Shown here piece by piece: positions 20,911-31,308 of a stretch of 64,000 nt of DNA (position 1 is the first letter of the stretch; every line of letters starts with the position of its first letter). The position numbers and the translations under genes are program-made. The notes beneath the pieces are model-generated. The model was not told the origin of the DNA. It was given only the letters and a program-made list of their open reading frames with translations, and ran no database searches. Origin of the DNA: Pseudoips prasinana (Eukaryota; Arthropoda; Insecta; Lepidoptera; Nolidae); assembly GCA_951640165.1 (NCBI GenBank), contig OX621258.1, positions 5,417,501-5,481,500 on the forward strand, in the 5' to 3' direction.

Positions 20911-21179
20911 ATAATATAATAATATCTGGGGACAATATCTGGGGACAATGTCACACAGATCATCCTAGCCCCAAACTAAGCAAAGCTTGTACTATGGGTA
21001 CCAGGCGACGATATACGTACTTATGTAGATAGATAAATACTTAAATACATAGAAAACATCCATGACTCAGAAACAAATATTCGTGCTCATCACACAAATA
21101 TTTGCACTTACCGGGATTCGAACCCAGGACCACCAGCGTCGCAGGCAGGAGCACTACCAACTAGGCTACGGTGACCGTC
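20911..21179 (-). mobile_element. SINE2 copy with duplicated tail
   Basis: Full reverse SINE2. The tail motif ATCTGGGGACAAT is repeated twice (20933-20958), a small local duplication. The head ends ...CTAGGCTACGGTGACCGTC at 21179. Confidence 0.85.
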
Positions 21180-21186
21180 CATAATG

Positions 21187-21440
21187 TACACGGTTGGCGT
21201 GGTTGCTAGATACTTGCCTATTCCGACGCATGTCGTGGGTTCGATTCCCACCCAGAACAGATATTTGTATGCATGAACATGTCTGTTTATCTTGAGGCTG
21301 GGTGTAATTATCTATATAAGTATGTATTTATAAAATAAAAATAGTATATATAGTATATCAATTATCTGGTTCCCATAGTACAAGCGCTGCTTAGTCTGAG
21401 ATCAGATGGCCGTGAGTAAATAATGTCCCAGAATATTATT
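21187..21440 (+). mobile_element. SINE1 copy
   Basis: Head CGGTTGGCGTGGTTGCTAG and GGGTTCGATTCCCACC (box B), then TGTCTGTTTATCTTGAGGCT, AGTATATCAATTATCTGG, tail GATCAGATGGCCGTGAGTAA and TATTATTATG. It lies directly after a SINE2 in opposite orientation. Confidence 0.85.
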
Positions 21441-21557
21441 ATGGATAATTACAATCATATAACACAGTAACGACTCCATCTACTACTTAATTAAAATACT
21501 CGTAAGTATACTAATCACCCATTTTACGTTAATTATGAGATTCTTTATAATTACGTA

Positions 21558-21692
21558 AAAACGCCAGCACATCAAGCTACCCCAATCTTACAAATTTCTT
21601 TTATGGATTTGCAACTTTATCACAAAAGCATAAGGTTCACTTTTAATTGGGGAAATTTGACAGATTGGGGTAGCTTGATGTGCTGGCTTCTG
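21558..21692. mobile_element. M1 MITE (135 bp, TA target)
   Basis: Inverted ends around CGCCAGCACATCAAGCTACC and GGTAGCTTGATGTGCTGGC; interior CTTTATCACAAAAGCATAAG. TA flanks at 21556-21557 and 21693-21694. Copies: 22827-22961, 28895-29029, 60821-60945, 63882-window end. Tc1/mariner-type ancestry is inferred from the TA duplication. Confidence 0.82.
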
Positions 21693-21954
21693 TACAAAGA
21701 TTTATATGTAAGTATCATGTTGCATCATTTCCCTACTTTCTTTACATAATGTCTGCTTAGTATTGTTAATTGTTTGTGATTCTCAGCTGACAAGTTGACG
21801 TAACCTTTTACATGGAGATTTTTTGCTTAGTAAGCGAGAAAGTTAGATTTGTATACCTAAAGGTTAAAATTACCAGTGAAAATATTTTTATTTTTAAATC
21901 AGCAACATTTTATTGCGATTCAGTTCATTTCATATGCAAAAATCATTGGTTAAC

Positions 21955-22030
21955 TTAAACCACTTTGGCGGTCACCCATCTATGGACTGACCGCGAGCCT
22001 AGGTACTTAACCTCGTCGATCATTTAAGCC
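21955..22030 (-). repeat. 5S SINE head fragment
   Basis: ACCACTTTGGCGGTCACCCA, TCTATGGACTGACCGCGAGC and TTAACCTCGTCGATCATTTA are the 5S-like core in reverse. The tail half is missing. Confidence 0.7.
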
Positions 22031-22159
22031 CTAATCGATCATAGCGGATGTTCACAATTTATAGGTGATAGCTCTTTTTACAATACAGTATAGTTTAAAA
22101 TTAGGTGGTATTATTATACAATTATATATATTTTCTGTGAACTATGACCATCAATCAAA

Positions 22160-22410
22160 CTGCGATCGCCAACCCGTCTGCCAAGCGTGGCGATTATGGC
22201 ATATCTCCCCATTCTTTGGGGAGGCTTTTGTCCAGCAGTGGACGTACTTTGGCTAACATGATGTTGATCTTGAAGACTGTACAATTGTCCAACTACGGGT
22301 TAAGGACATGTAAGAGCATTTGAAGATGACCCCCTACAAGATGGACCGGTGATCTTGTGAGGGTCCCTGGAAGCCGCTGTATGCGCAAGACCCGCAATTG
22401 TGGAGATCTA
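22160..22410 (+). repeat. RTE LINE tail and ORF fragments
   Basis: 22170-22262 matches the tail block (CAAGCGTGGCGATTATGGCA, TTGTCCAGCAGTGGACGTAC). 22330-22410 matches the ORF end (CCCCTACAAGATGGACCGGT, GATCTTGTGAGGGTCCCTGG). Both are very short and frame-broken. Confidence 0.55.
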
Positions 22411-22423
22411 ATGCAACTCTCCC

Positions 22424-22655
22424 ACTCATAGCCACGCTCATTCACCAGGAGTAAAGAAACCACCTAGGCGCGTGGTCAGTCCATAGATGGGTGACCGGCA
22501 GAGTGGTTTCATTTCTGAACGTCTCCGGGTTTCGGAGAGCACGTTTAGCTGTCGGCCCCGGTTGCTCTTGTTAGAAGACAGTGGCCATTTCAGAGGCCTA
22601 CTAGGCGGCTTGAACAACTCTGACACCAGAGTAAATACTGCCCATACGATAAAGA
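22424..22655 (+). mobile_element. 5S-derived SINE, diverged copy
   Basis: Contains GCGTGGTCAGTCCATAGATG, GGTGACCGGCAGAGTGG and TTTCTGAACGTCTCCGG, then the 3' part AACAACTCTGACACCAGAGT, ACTGCCCATACGATAAAGA. The first part of the 5S-like core is altered. Confidence 0.75.
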
Positions 22656-22826
22656 GAAAGAGTGCAACAAAGACTGGTCGAAGACTTTGGAGTTGGGACG
22701 AGAAGATGTTAATACTTAAGTAATAAAATAAAAAAGGTTTTTATTCACCTAGATTTTCAAAAAGCGCTTGTAAATAGTCGGAACATGTTTGTAGTATAAT
22801 TAAGTAAGCATATTTATTTCCAGGTA

Positions 22827-22961
22827 CAGACGCCATCACATCAAGCTACTCCAATCTGTCAACTTTCTTTTATGGATTTTCAACTTTATCACAAAAGCAT
22901 AAGGTTCACTTTCGATTGGGGAAATTTGAAAGATTGGGGTAGCTGAATGTGCTGGCGTCTG
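22827..22961. mobile_element. M1 MITE (135 bp, TA target)
   Basis: Starts CAGACGCCATCACATCAAGC and ends GAATGTGCTGGCGTCTG, flanked by TA (22825-22826, 22962-22963). Exactly the same length as the copies at 21558 and 28895. Confidence 0.85.
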
Positions 22962-23128
22962 TACATATAGATATTTAAGTACACGGAGTGTATTTAAAAA
23001 AATTGATACAACATTTAATTTATGATCTAGCGAGATTATATTGAGTTATTATATAGGTTTAATTATAGAAGTTTTAGACTTAATTTAAATCTTGTCTGAA
23101 TGGTTCTGAATAATACGTATACTAGTAG

Positions 23129-23394
23129 GCGCTCATAGCTAGATGTTCTCTACGGTCCGTAAGTGATCGGTGAGGTTAAGCAACTAGCCTCGCGGTCAAT
23201 CCATAGATGGGTGCCCGCCAAAGTGGTTTAATTTCTGAGCGTCTCCATGCTTCGGAGGGCACGTTAAGCCGTCAGTCCCGGTTATAGTCATTAGGAAACA
23301 GTCGTTAAGCCATGTGAAAGGCCTACTGGGCGGCTTGAACAACTCTGACACTAGGGTCACCACTGACCATACGATAAGTAAGTAAGTAGACAAT
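23129..23394 (+). mobile_element. 5S-derived SINE, near full length
   Basis: Head GCGCTCATAGCTAGATGTTC; 5S-like core GTGATCGGTGAGGTTAAGCA, ACTAGCCTCGCGGTCAATCC, ATAGATGGGTGCCCGCC; unique body GCTTCGGAGGGCACGTTAAG; tail CGATAAGTAAGTAAGTAG. The 4-base tail repeats suggest LINE-style priming. Confidence 0.82.
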
Positions 23395-23463
23395 TATACA
23401 AATGCCTAACATTTGTGCGAAGTTTTGGTCACTATTTTATCTCAATCCAGTAATTGCGAAATA

Positions 23464-23851
23464 CAGTATGTAACTTAATTAACGCACATCCTGAAAATAG
23501 TTTGTTCAGAATCGTTTACTGAATCGATTTATATCATTTTTAATATAGGTAAATTTTTATTCCAAAAACTACGGAAATTATTGTCATAGTAACCCTGTAC
23601 AGTCAAAAACAAATTGAAATGGACCGTAAGTCAAAGTAATAAGACTTTTAAAATCGCAGTTTTATTTGTAGTCATAGAAATTCCACCATTGAATACAAAA
23701 TAAAGAAAAATAAACTTTATACCAAGAAACTAATTTAGAAAATAACAATGCTTATACATGTTAAATTAAAAATTCAGTGTATGTATTATGATTACAACAT
23801 AATATTCTAATTGGGGTGTTTGAGGGTGTGAGTTAATTACGTTACATGTTG
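23464..23851. mobile_element. M2 MITE (~388 bp, TA target)
   Basis: Inverted ends (CAGTATGTAACTTAATTAAC left; GTTAATTACGTTACATGTTG right), TA on both sides. The interior is shared in reverse with 48411-48795 (CAAATTGAAATGGACCGTAA, AATAATTTCCGTAG). No transposase. Confidence 0.8.
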
Positions 23852-24186
23852 TATATTTGCAAGCCCTTTTGTGATAAATATTCATAATTTTCATAATATT
23901 AGTGTATATTGTAGTCAACTTATCGTTCACCTTGACTCCATATTGGCCGCTCATAATTCGTAGTTTATTATAACTGAACAGACTGACCCCGTCGGTTTCG
24001 CACGGGTACTTAAGTAGTAGAAGGATTAATTATTATTTTGGACAAAAAACGGTTATTGTGACAATACAAATAGTTAGACGTATAATAGGTTTCTTTTATT
24101 CAGGTATTTTGAAGTGCTAACTTTTTTAGACAAAATCAGAAACTCAGAAATAAGAAGAAAATCCAAAGTTGTAGATATATATATAT

Positions 24187-24275
24187 AGTAACCCGGGGCT
24201 CTACCGGCTAAGTCGCCGAACATCGATTTCTTAAATGGCGTTCAAATAAATAAAGGTTAAAAATTACATGCTGCG
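24187..24275 (+). repeat. Half of a foldback element
   Basis: CCGGGGCTCTACCGGCTAAG, TCGCCGAACATCGATTTCTT and AAATAAATAAAGGTTAAAAA. One arm of the element seen complete at 54675-54892 and as tandem units at 46941-47602. Confidence 0.7.
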
Positions 24276-24299
24276 CTGTAAAATAAACAAATGGAGCAA

Positions 24300-24571
24300 A
24301 CAAGTAACCTTATGGTACCCAAGAGAGGAAACCGAAAGTAAGGGACGCCCTAAACAAGATGGAGAGACGACATCCGCCTAACCTTAAGGCCTTACTAGAC
24401 CAGAGTTGCAGAAGACAGAGATCAGTGGAGAGAGCTGGAGAAGGCCTGTGCCAAGAGGCACGCCGAATTGCGAGACATACCCTAGTAAATATGACTAAAA
24501 ACAAGTTGGAGAGAGACATCCGCCTAACCTTGGGGCCTTACTGGACCTCAGTTGCAGAAGACAGAGATCAG
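24300..24571 (+). pseudogene. LINE ORF C-terminal fragment, partly duplicated
   Basis: Forward reading with frame shifts gives RDIRLTLRPYWTRVAEDRDQ, WRELEKACAKRHAELRDIP. A second copy of the middle part follows (24505-24570: GAGAGACATCCGCCTAACCT, GCAGAAGACAGAGATCAGTG). A direct duplication of about 142 bp, then a SINE2 cut in. Confidence 0.6.
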
Positions 24572-24790
24572 TGGTCCTGGGTTTGAATCCCGGTAAGTGC
24601 AAATATTTGTTTGATGAGCACGAATATTTGTTTCTGAGTCATGGATGTTTTCTATGTATATAAGTATTTATCTATCTATATAAGTATGTATATAGTCGCC
24701 TGATACCCATAGTACAAGCTTTGCTTAGTTTGGGGCTAGGAGGATCTGTATGACATTTTCCCTAGATATTTTTGTTATTATTATTTTACT
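24571..24790 (+). mobile_element. SINE2 copy, 5'-truncated
   Basis: Starts at box B (GGGTTTGAATCCCGG) and runs to CTTAGTTTGGGGCTAGGAGG and the ATT tail. Box A and the first part of the head are missing. Confidence 0.8.
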
Positions 24791-24914
24791 TTTACTTTAT
24801 TATAACTTCTTTAGGCGGAGTACTTTTTGGTTAAACAAAAATCGTGAAACTCGCGTCATCTATATGTATAACTATTATATTGCAGGTTATTTAGGTTAGA
24901 TAGAAGTGTAAACA

Positions 24915-25090
24915 AGAGGAGAAGAAGAAGAAGAAGAAGTACACTTTATTGCAATAATAAGTAAAACATAACAATGGTACCAATCAAGGAAATAAACTTA
25001 TTAAGCAATTGGCGGCCTTATCGCTAAAAGCGATATCTTCTAGGTTTCCAGTTCTATCGGCAGACCCCGAAGACTGCCCCGCATAGCTTT
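24915..25090 (-). repeat. LINE 3' end with (CTT)n tail
   Basis: AGAAGAAGAAGAAGAAGTAC, ACTTTATTGCAATAAT and TTGGCGGCCTTATCGCTAAA. Similar to 62165-62290. On the minus strand this is a polyA-signal-like end followed by CTT repeats. Confidence 0.5.
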
Positions 25091-25156
25091 TTTCATATTA
25101 TTTATCATAAAGTTGTGGATACCTTCGGTTACATTATTGTTATTTTGTTACTCGGT

Positions 25157-25400
25157 TACTGTTGGGGTGGTTGGCAAATGCTTGCTTTTCACGGTCGTGG
25201 GTTTGATTCCCACCCAGGACAAACATTTGTGTGCATGTGTCTGTTTGTCCTGTGTCTGGGTGTAATTATCTATATAAGTATGTATTTACAAAAGAAAAGT
25301 AGTATATCAGTTATCTGGTTTCCATAATACAGCTCTGCTTAGTTTGGGATCAGATGGCCGTCTGTGAATAATCTCCCAGGATATTATTATTATTATAATG
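25157..25400 (+). mobile_element. SINE1 copy
   Basis: Head GGTTGGCAAATGCTTGCTTT, box B-like GGGTTTGATTCCCACC, body TGTCTGTTTGTCCTGTGTCT, tail GGGATCAGATGGCCGTCTGT and ATTATTATTAT. The segment 25400-25870 after it is AT-rich with nothing recognised. Confidence 0.85.
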
Positions 25401-25870
25401 TAGTTTTTAATAAATGAAATAATTTTTACAACCATTTCATTCGTATCGAGTATACCTATTATGTATCAATTTGACAAGACTGACAACAGCATAATTTTTT
25501 GTTGTAGACATTTTTATAGCCAAGTGTTAGAATTGCTGGAAAAAATAAATTAAACTATGTACCTTTGTCAAATCAAAGACAAGAGTTTTATAATTTAAAT
25601 AAGCATTTAGATGCAATAATAATTTATTTTGAGTGGCAATTTTAATTTTTTTTTGGGAAAATGTTGTTCTACAATTTAGCTATAGCATTGTCAGTCCCTT
25701 AAATAAGAGGTCAAAGGAAGTAAAGAATAAGGCTCGCTAAAACTCCAAGGTAGAGTCCATTTCTCGGTTCTGGGATCCTCATACTGTACCACGTATAATG
25801 ACTATTTAGGTATTCCAAATGTCCTCAAATAAAAAGTGCCTACCCAAGTAAAAAGTTTTTTTTTTTTTAA

Positions 25871-26110
25871 ATAATAGGGACAATGTCACACAGATCATCC
25901 TCGACCCATACTAAGCAAAGCTTGTACTATGGGTACCAGGCAACGATATACATACTTATATAGATAGATACATACTTATATACATAGAAAACATCCATGA
26001 CTCAGAAACAAATATTCGTTGCTCATCACACAAATATTTGCACTTACCGGGATTCGAACCCAGGACCACCAGCTTCGTTGGCAGGAGCACTGCCAACTAG
26101 GCTACGGTGA
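25871..26110 (-). mobile_element. SINE2 copy
   Basis: Reverse SINE2 from ATAATAGGGACAATGTCACA to GGCTACGGTGA. One extra base (ATTCGTTGCTCATC) relative to the others. Confidence 0.85.
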
Positions 26111-26339
26111 GATTTAGATTCTTGTTTTACATAAAAATCTGTTTTCTCACTAACATATTTTAGAGACAGAAAACAATTTCAATTGACATAGTTTCAACAG
26201 AGAAACACTGTTAAAATTGTATGTCAAAAGTTATAAACACAGTAAGATGAAGATCATTGCTAGTTATTCAATAAAACAATTCTTATGCGTTCTTCTGTAG
26301 GGTTGTCACTAACGCGAGTACTTATTATTATTATTATTA

Positions 26340-26500
26340 GTGAACAGGCAAGCAGTTGTTTCAACTGGTAAGTGCCTGTATCCAACTGTTCTCCACTAGT
26401 TTCTATTGCAGCTTTGATAGTCGTCTATTTTTGAATTGATTCACATTTTGGGCTGACGTTTTCTGGGAGTTTATACCACTCTGTTATTACTTGTATCGAA
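26340..26500 (-). repeat. LINE ORF C-terminal scrap
   Basis: The minus strand gives W-Y-K-L-P-E-N-V-S-P-K-C-E-S-I, a pattern typical of LINE ORF2 C-termini (W-N-x-L-P). Very short and broken. Confidence 0.35.
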
Positions 26501-26596
26501 GATAAAAATTACGATACTTTTAGTAATGTAGCGTAAAACATAATTTTAATTATTTATGGATATTATCCTCATGTCTATACGCCCTGGTATCACACT

Positions 26597-26766
26597 AATA
26601 TTATAAAGGTGAAAGTTTGTGAGTGTGATTGTGTGAGTGTGTTGTTACTTCTTCACGTCTAAACGGCGGGAGTGATTATAATAAAATTTGTAAAGGAGTC
26701 AGCTGGCACCCTGGATTAACAATTAATTTATAAAGTTTAACGCGGGTAAAATCGCGGCGCAGAGCT
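26597..26766 (+). mobile_element. Helitron C, decayed
   Basis: Starts near TCACACTAATATTATAAAGG with TGAAAGTTTGTGAGTGTG and ends with TTTAACGCGGGTAAAATCGC, GGCGCAGAGCTAT. The 3' hairpin remains but CTAG has become CTAT. Related pieces are at 28300 (-), 54352 (-) and 63246 (+). Confidence 0.65.
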
Positions 26767-26910
26767 ATAAAAAATATATAATAAAATACGTGGAATTTTT
26801 TAAGTTATAATATATATATAGAGAACTGTTCTCCTCTGAGTTTAGATGTTATTTGTGTCCGTCTATTATATGTTTGTAAAGTTGCGGGGGTTGCCTTTTA
26901 CAAAATATAT

Positions 26911-27116
26911 AAATCCGCCCAAGTGCGAGTCGGACTCACGCACGAAGGGTTCCGTACCATTAAATTTTAAAATTTTGATTTTTAGTCATTTTTGTAAAAT
27001 TTCAACTGTCTATCTATCACGGTTCTTGAGATACAGCCTGGTGACAGACGGACAGACAGCGAAGTCTTAGTAATAGGGTCCCATTTCACCCTTTGGGCAC
27101 GGAAACCTAAAAACAT
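26911..27116 (+). repeat. Dispersed repeat CGGCCAAGTGCGAGTCGG
   Basis: CCGCCCAAGTGCGAGTCGGA, GAAGGGTTCCGTACCATTA, GAGATACAGCCTGGTGACAG and a 3' end CCTTTGGGCACGGAAACCTA. Longer at the 3' side than the 6731 copy. 27116-27640 holds nothing recognised. Confidence 0.6.
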
Positions 27117-27644
27117 CCCCGTCTGGACAGGGGTCTCCTCCTAAGGTTCCGTAAAGTTTCCATTTGCGGTTTGCCGTAGTCACCGCGGTTGGGATACGGG
27201 TTGGCAACAGCGAGTACTTGGTAGCTTCTACACAGCTCACGCTGCTGCTCAACTACCTAGTGTACCCATTAGTCACTTTTAACGTAAATATAAAAATTAA
27301 AAATAAATCCAATAATTATATACTTAACCGTGACAGCCCTAACGACGCTAAAAATCACGAATGACATAGCGTTACGTGAGAGCGGAAGTGACTTAATACG
27401 TAATAACTTTGCTTCCGGCGACCCAAGAACGATCTCACTTAATTTTGAATTTCGAACAGATTTTATTCGACCATTGTCTTGATGGCGATTTAGATTGGCC
27501 GTTAACTTGGCAACCATAATTACTTTACAAATGTACGTGGGAATTTTGAAGTGGTGAGAACTTAGGACTTTCTCTTCATCATAATAAGGTCGAAAATATC
27601 TTAATAACTATATATTTTTTTAATAATAATAATAATAATAATAT

Positions 27645-28272
27645 CCGGGGACATTATTCGCACATGGCCATCTGATCCCAAACTAAGCAGAGCTTGTACT
27701 ATAGAATCCAGATAACTGATATACTACATATACTACTTTTTTTTGTAAATACATACTTATATAGATAATTACACCCAGACTCAGGACAAACAGACATGTT
27801 CATGCCCCAACAAGCTCCGGTGTGAAAAGCAAGCATTTGCCAACCACGCCAACAGGCCGTATAATAATAATAATAACCGGGGACATTATTTACACCCAGC
27901 CATCTGATCCCAAACTAAGCAGAGCTTGTACTATGGAAACCAGATAACTGATACACTACATATACTACTTTTTTTTGTAAATACATACTTATATAGATAA
28001 TTACACCCAGACTCAGGACAAACAGACATGTTCATGCCCCAACAAGCTCCGGTGTGAAAAGCAAGCATTTGCCAACCACGCCAACAGGCCGTATAATAAT
28101 AATAATAACCGGGGACATTATTTACACCCAGCCATCTGATCCCAAACTAAGCAGAGCTTGTACTATGGAAACCAGATAACTGATACACTACATATACTAC
28201 TTTTTTTTGTAAATACATACTTATCTAGATAATTACACTCAGACTCAGGACAAACAGACATGTTCATGCTCA
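27645..28272 (-). repeat. Tandem array of SINE1, 232-bp period
   Basis: Three reverse SINE1 units starting at 27645, 27877 and 28109. Units 2 and 3 are nearly identical. The unit shares a deletion that removes box B (CATGCCCCAACAAGCTCCGG in place of the usual head), so the array grew by tandem duplication of a defective SINE and not by repeated insertion. Confidence 0.85.
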
Positions 28273-28299
28273 CAACATTAAAATCGCTCCAGGCGTTTA

Positions 28300-28430
28300 G
28301 GCGTTTAGACGAATATTTTTTTATTAGTGTGATTACTACAAAGTTTCATCCAAATCCGTTCGGTAGTTTTTGCGTGAAGAAGTAAGAAACATACACACGC
28401 ACAAACTTTCGCCTTATGAGTGTAATGTGT
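28300..28430 (-). repeat. Helitron C internal/5' fragment
   Basis: TTACTACAAAGTTTCATCCA, CGGTAGTTTTTGCGTGAAG and AAACTTTCGCCTTAT. Reverse of Helitron C, without the hairpin end. Confidence 0.55.
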
Positions 28431-28670
28431 GCAGACGGATTTAACCCACATTTAAGAACTGATTTACGGGCTTAATGTTAATTTAATTTATACATATTAA
28501 CTTTCAAAATGTAATGAAAATATTCAGACCCTAAAAAGCGGCCTCGTAAATATATCGTAACTATATCGATTTTGTACTTTCAATAACATTAATAATATCG
28601 TAACTGAGTATAAAATTTTAATGATGCAACAATGACTTTGAGTATAAGAGACCGGAGATGGCATATTGCA

Positions 28671-28860
28671 CTGCCTCGTTGGTCTAGCGGTAGCGTGGTC
28701 AACCTCAGATAATGTGCTCCTGGGTTCAAATCGGGCCAAAACGTGATTTTGGGATATTTCCGTTAAGAAAAATTCTCATTATCAGCCCGAAGTCTAGGAG
28801 TTGGCGGCATCACACCGCTGTGCTCGAAGAGCACGTAATTTACTAATCTAGTCCATCCAA
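28671..28860 (+). repeat. SINE4, 3'-truncated copy
   Basis: Head CTCGTTGGTCTAGCGGTAGC and GGGTTCAAATC, then TTATCAGCCCGAAGTCTAGG. Several bases of box B have been lost. Ends at about 28850. Confidence 0.75.
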
Positions 28861-28894
28861 CGGTTGATGAATCACTTTTATACCGCCAATTGTA

Positions 28895-29029
28895 CAGAGG
28901 CCAGCACATCAAGCTACCCCAATCTGTCAAATTTCCCCAATTGAAAGTGAACCTAATGTTTAGGTGATAAAGTTAAAAATCTATAAAAGAAATTTGACAG
29001 ATTGGGGTAGCTGGATGTGCTGGCGTCTG
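28895..29029. mobile_element. M1 MITE, inverted relative to 22827
   Basis: Starts CAGAGGCCAGCACATCAAGC, ends GGATGTGCTGGCGTCTG. Left flank TA, right flank CG, so the right target base pair has mutated. 135 bp. Confidence 0.82.
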
Positions 29030-29312
29030 CGCATAAAATGAAACTATGTCTCTATATCTACATTTATATTCTGTGATGTGTACAAAAAAAGCAATGTCTT
29101 TAACCTAAAAAACAGTATAATATGAATATCACTTACATTTTGAGAAGTTCTAACGCTTCCTCTATTCATTCCATACTCAAAGTGTAATAATTTAATTATC
29201 AAAATATTGTGACTATCAATAATCTTTCTTAATGAGTATGTTGACATTTCGCATAGAACCTTGTAACATTTTTGGTTCCACTGTAAGCGATTTTATAATG
29301 TTACTGGTCAAA

Positions 29313-29372
29313 GAAAAAAAGAATCTCCTTTGAAACGTGTATGAAACACGTTTCAACGGAGATTCTTTTTTT
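29313..29372. repeat. Short near-perfect palindrome
   Basis: AAAAAAAGAATCTCC-TTTGAAACGTGT, a few bases, then AACACGTTTCA-ACGGAGATTCTTTTTTT. Arms of about 27 bp. Not seen elsewhere in the window. Confidence 0.7.
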
Positions 29373-29424
29373 TCAGTAAGTATTAATAAGACGCCCGCGC
29401 ATTTGATTAATTAATCACTGTGTC

Positions 29425-29685
29425 GTGGATAGTTCACAAACATGCAATTCACGAACACAAAACACCAAGACTCAGGACAACTATGTTTATATCATAATAT
29501 TGGAAAAAAATTGTCGAAAAAAAGAGTTATTTGTTGTTCGTAGTAGTAGAACTTGTTACGCTAATAACAGTTTTATTAGAAGATGTTGCAGATTGTACAA
29601 CAATAAGCTTATTGATGTTGACATTTTTAACGAAACCTTAAATTGCTTTAAGAAAAAATCTTTAAATTATATTTCTGGGCTCTAA
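29425..29685 (+). pseudogene. LINE ORF2 C-terminal fragment
   Basis: 86 codons ending in a natural stop: RSSRTCYANNSFIRRCCRLY, NNKLIDVDIF, then F-K-K-K. This fits the C-terminal tail of Jockey/CR1-type LINEs (R-x-x-Y-x-x-N-S, L-Y-N-x-L). The start codon is chance. No RT motif remains. Confidence 0.55.
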
Positions 29686-29761
29686 AACTAACTGAAATTA
29701 ATCCTCCAGTATGTTTGTTAATTTTATCTAATTACTTTTAAATATTATAAGTATAGGTGCA

Positions 29762-29810
29762 TGCCTCTCAGTTTCGAGAAGTTAATTCTCGGAACTGAGA
29801 GGCATGTACT
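29762..29810. repeat. Short inverted repeat
   Basis: TGCATGCCTCTCAGTTTCGA and CGGAACTGAGAGGCATGTA pair; the centre is GAAGTTAATTCT. Possible small foldback scrap. Confidence 0.6.
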
Positions 29811-29964
29811 TGTATATTATATTTTAAGCAAAAAAGAGCTATTTAGCATATATGTATCTCATATAGGAAACTTTAGGTCTACAATTATATACATTCTATT
29901 TTTAAGTATCTGAGTTTTGTAAGACTGTTTGTTTCTAGTAAATAAATAAATAAAAATAAATAAT

Positions 29965-30150
29965 ATCAGCCGAATGATGTCCACTGCTGGACAAAGATTT
30001 CCACAATGAAGTTGTGACTATCATTTGGAAGGATGTCATAATCGCCACGCTTAGAAAGTGGGTTGTGGAACGCAGTTTGATGGTCATAGTACACTGTGAG
30101 ACGCTTCTACTCGTTCTCTAGGAAATATTCCCTCTGGACGACGGATGAGA
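29965..30150 (-). repeat. RTE-like LINE 3' tail
   Basis: ATATCAGCCGAATGATGTCC, CATAATCGCCACGCTTAGAA, TTGATGGTCATAGTACACTG and AATATTCCCTCTGGACGACG. The uninterrupted version of the tail split at 2668-3300. Confidence 0.6.
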
Positions 30151-30438
30151 TTTTTTTTAAAATTTATTTTACAGGATTTTCGTACATGAAATGCTATAAT
30201 AAGCTAGCTCTAAAACTACACTATACAAAGCCAGTACCTAACCCACTGAGTACATAGACGGGTCATTTAATTTTAAAGAAATATAGCATTATAGCTCGAA
30301 CGAAGTACGGTTCAGCTAAAATGCTATGAAATACACCAACACCTCTTAAATTTATATTAAACCTTCTTATCAGCCCATCAAGAGATGGGATTGTGATATT
30401 TTTGCCGTCGGTATGGATCACACAAATTGTAGCCCAAC

Positions 30439-30744
30439 TAGGGTTACCATATGACAGGCGTTAGCCGCATTTGACAGGCATTTTAAGGTTTAGACAGGCG
30501 TGAGACAGGCATTGATCTGAGACAGGCATTTTTTAATTTCGCTTTCGCGCGTAAATCTCGCTTGCATAAATGCAAGACGAAAGACCATGACACATATAAA
30601 AATATAAAATATCCTTCTTGATTATTATCTGTTGGCTTTTATTTACTACCTACAGCGTTTTGCTTTAGACAGGCATTTTTCTGAAAATTCAGGCATTTTA
30701 GGTAGCATAGACAGGCATCCCTCTATTTACATATGGTAACCCTA
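30439..30744. mobile_element. hAT-type MITE, complete (306 bp)
   Basis: Inverted ends TAGGGTTACCATATG / CATATGGTAACCCTA (15 bp perfect). Perfect 8-bp target duplication AGCCCAAC at 30431-30438 and 30745-30752. Several GACAGGC motifs near both ends look like subterminal transposase sites. The 8-bp duplication points to the hAT superfamily. Confidence 0.9.
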
Positions 30745-31277
30745 AGCCCAACCCGAAACTCGAAACAAGAGGGCGCTGATATAATAGCTGATATAAATGT
30801 CTGTGTGAAGTGTCTATTTTAAATATCAAAGTAATAAATAGCTTATGACTCATGAATAAGGTCGCCCAAAGAGAGATGAAAAGTGCTGTGATCGTAGTAG
30901 GTAGTTTCCCTGCGAGATCGTATCAGAAATGTCGTAATCTGCAGGCGAACCAGAGGAACCGATATAGCCCGAAGAATTGTCAAGCAAGTGGCAGTGGGTG
31001 GAGCGCATGGCTAGTACAACCGACGCCCGTTGGTGGCAGAAAGGTGCTCTCATCTCGCATAAACTAGTAGTAAAGTCTAAAAGTTATTTTTACGTGGACG
31101 ATGAAATCTACAGATAAAAAAAACTTGAGAGGTGTCTAGGGACACCCGGATGGAACGAAGTTATTTCTTATTATTTATTATGTACAAAAACCTGTATACA
31201 CTCAACAAAAATTATAGTCGCGACACCACACTGTTCAATGCGAAATAGAAATGAAAATATCTGGCTTGCTTTTTATA

Positions 31278-31308
<31 letters not shown>

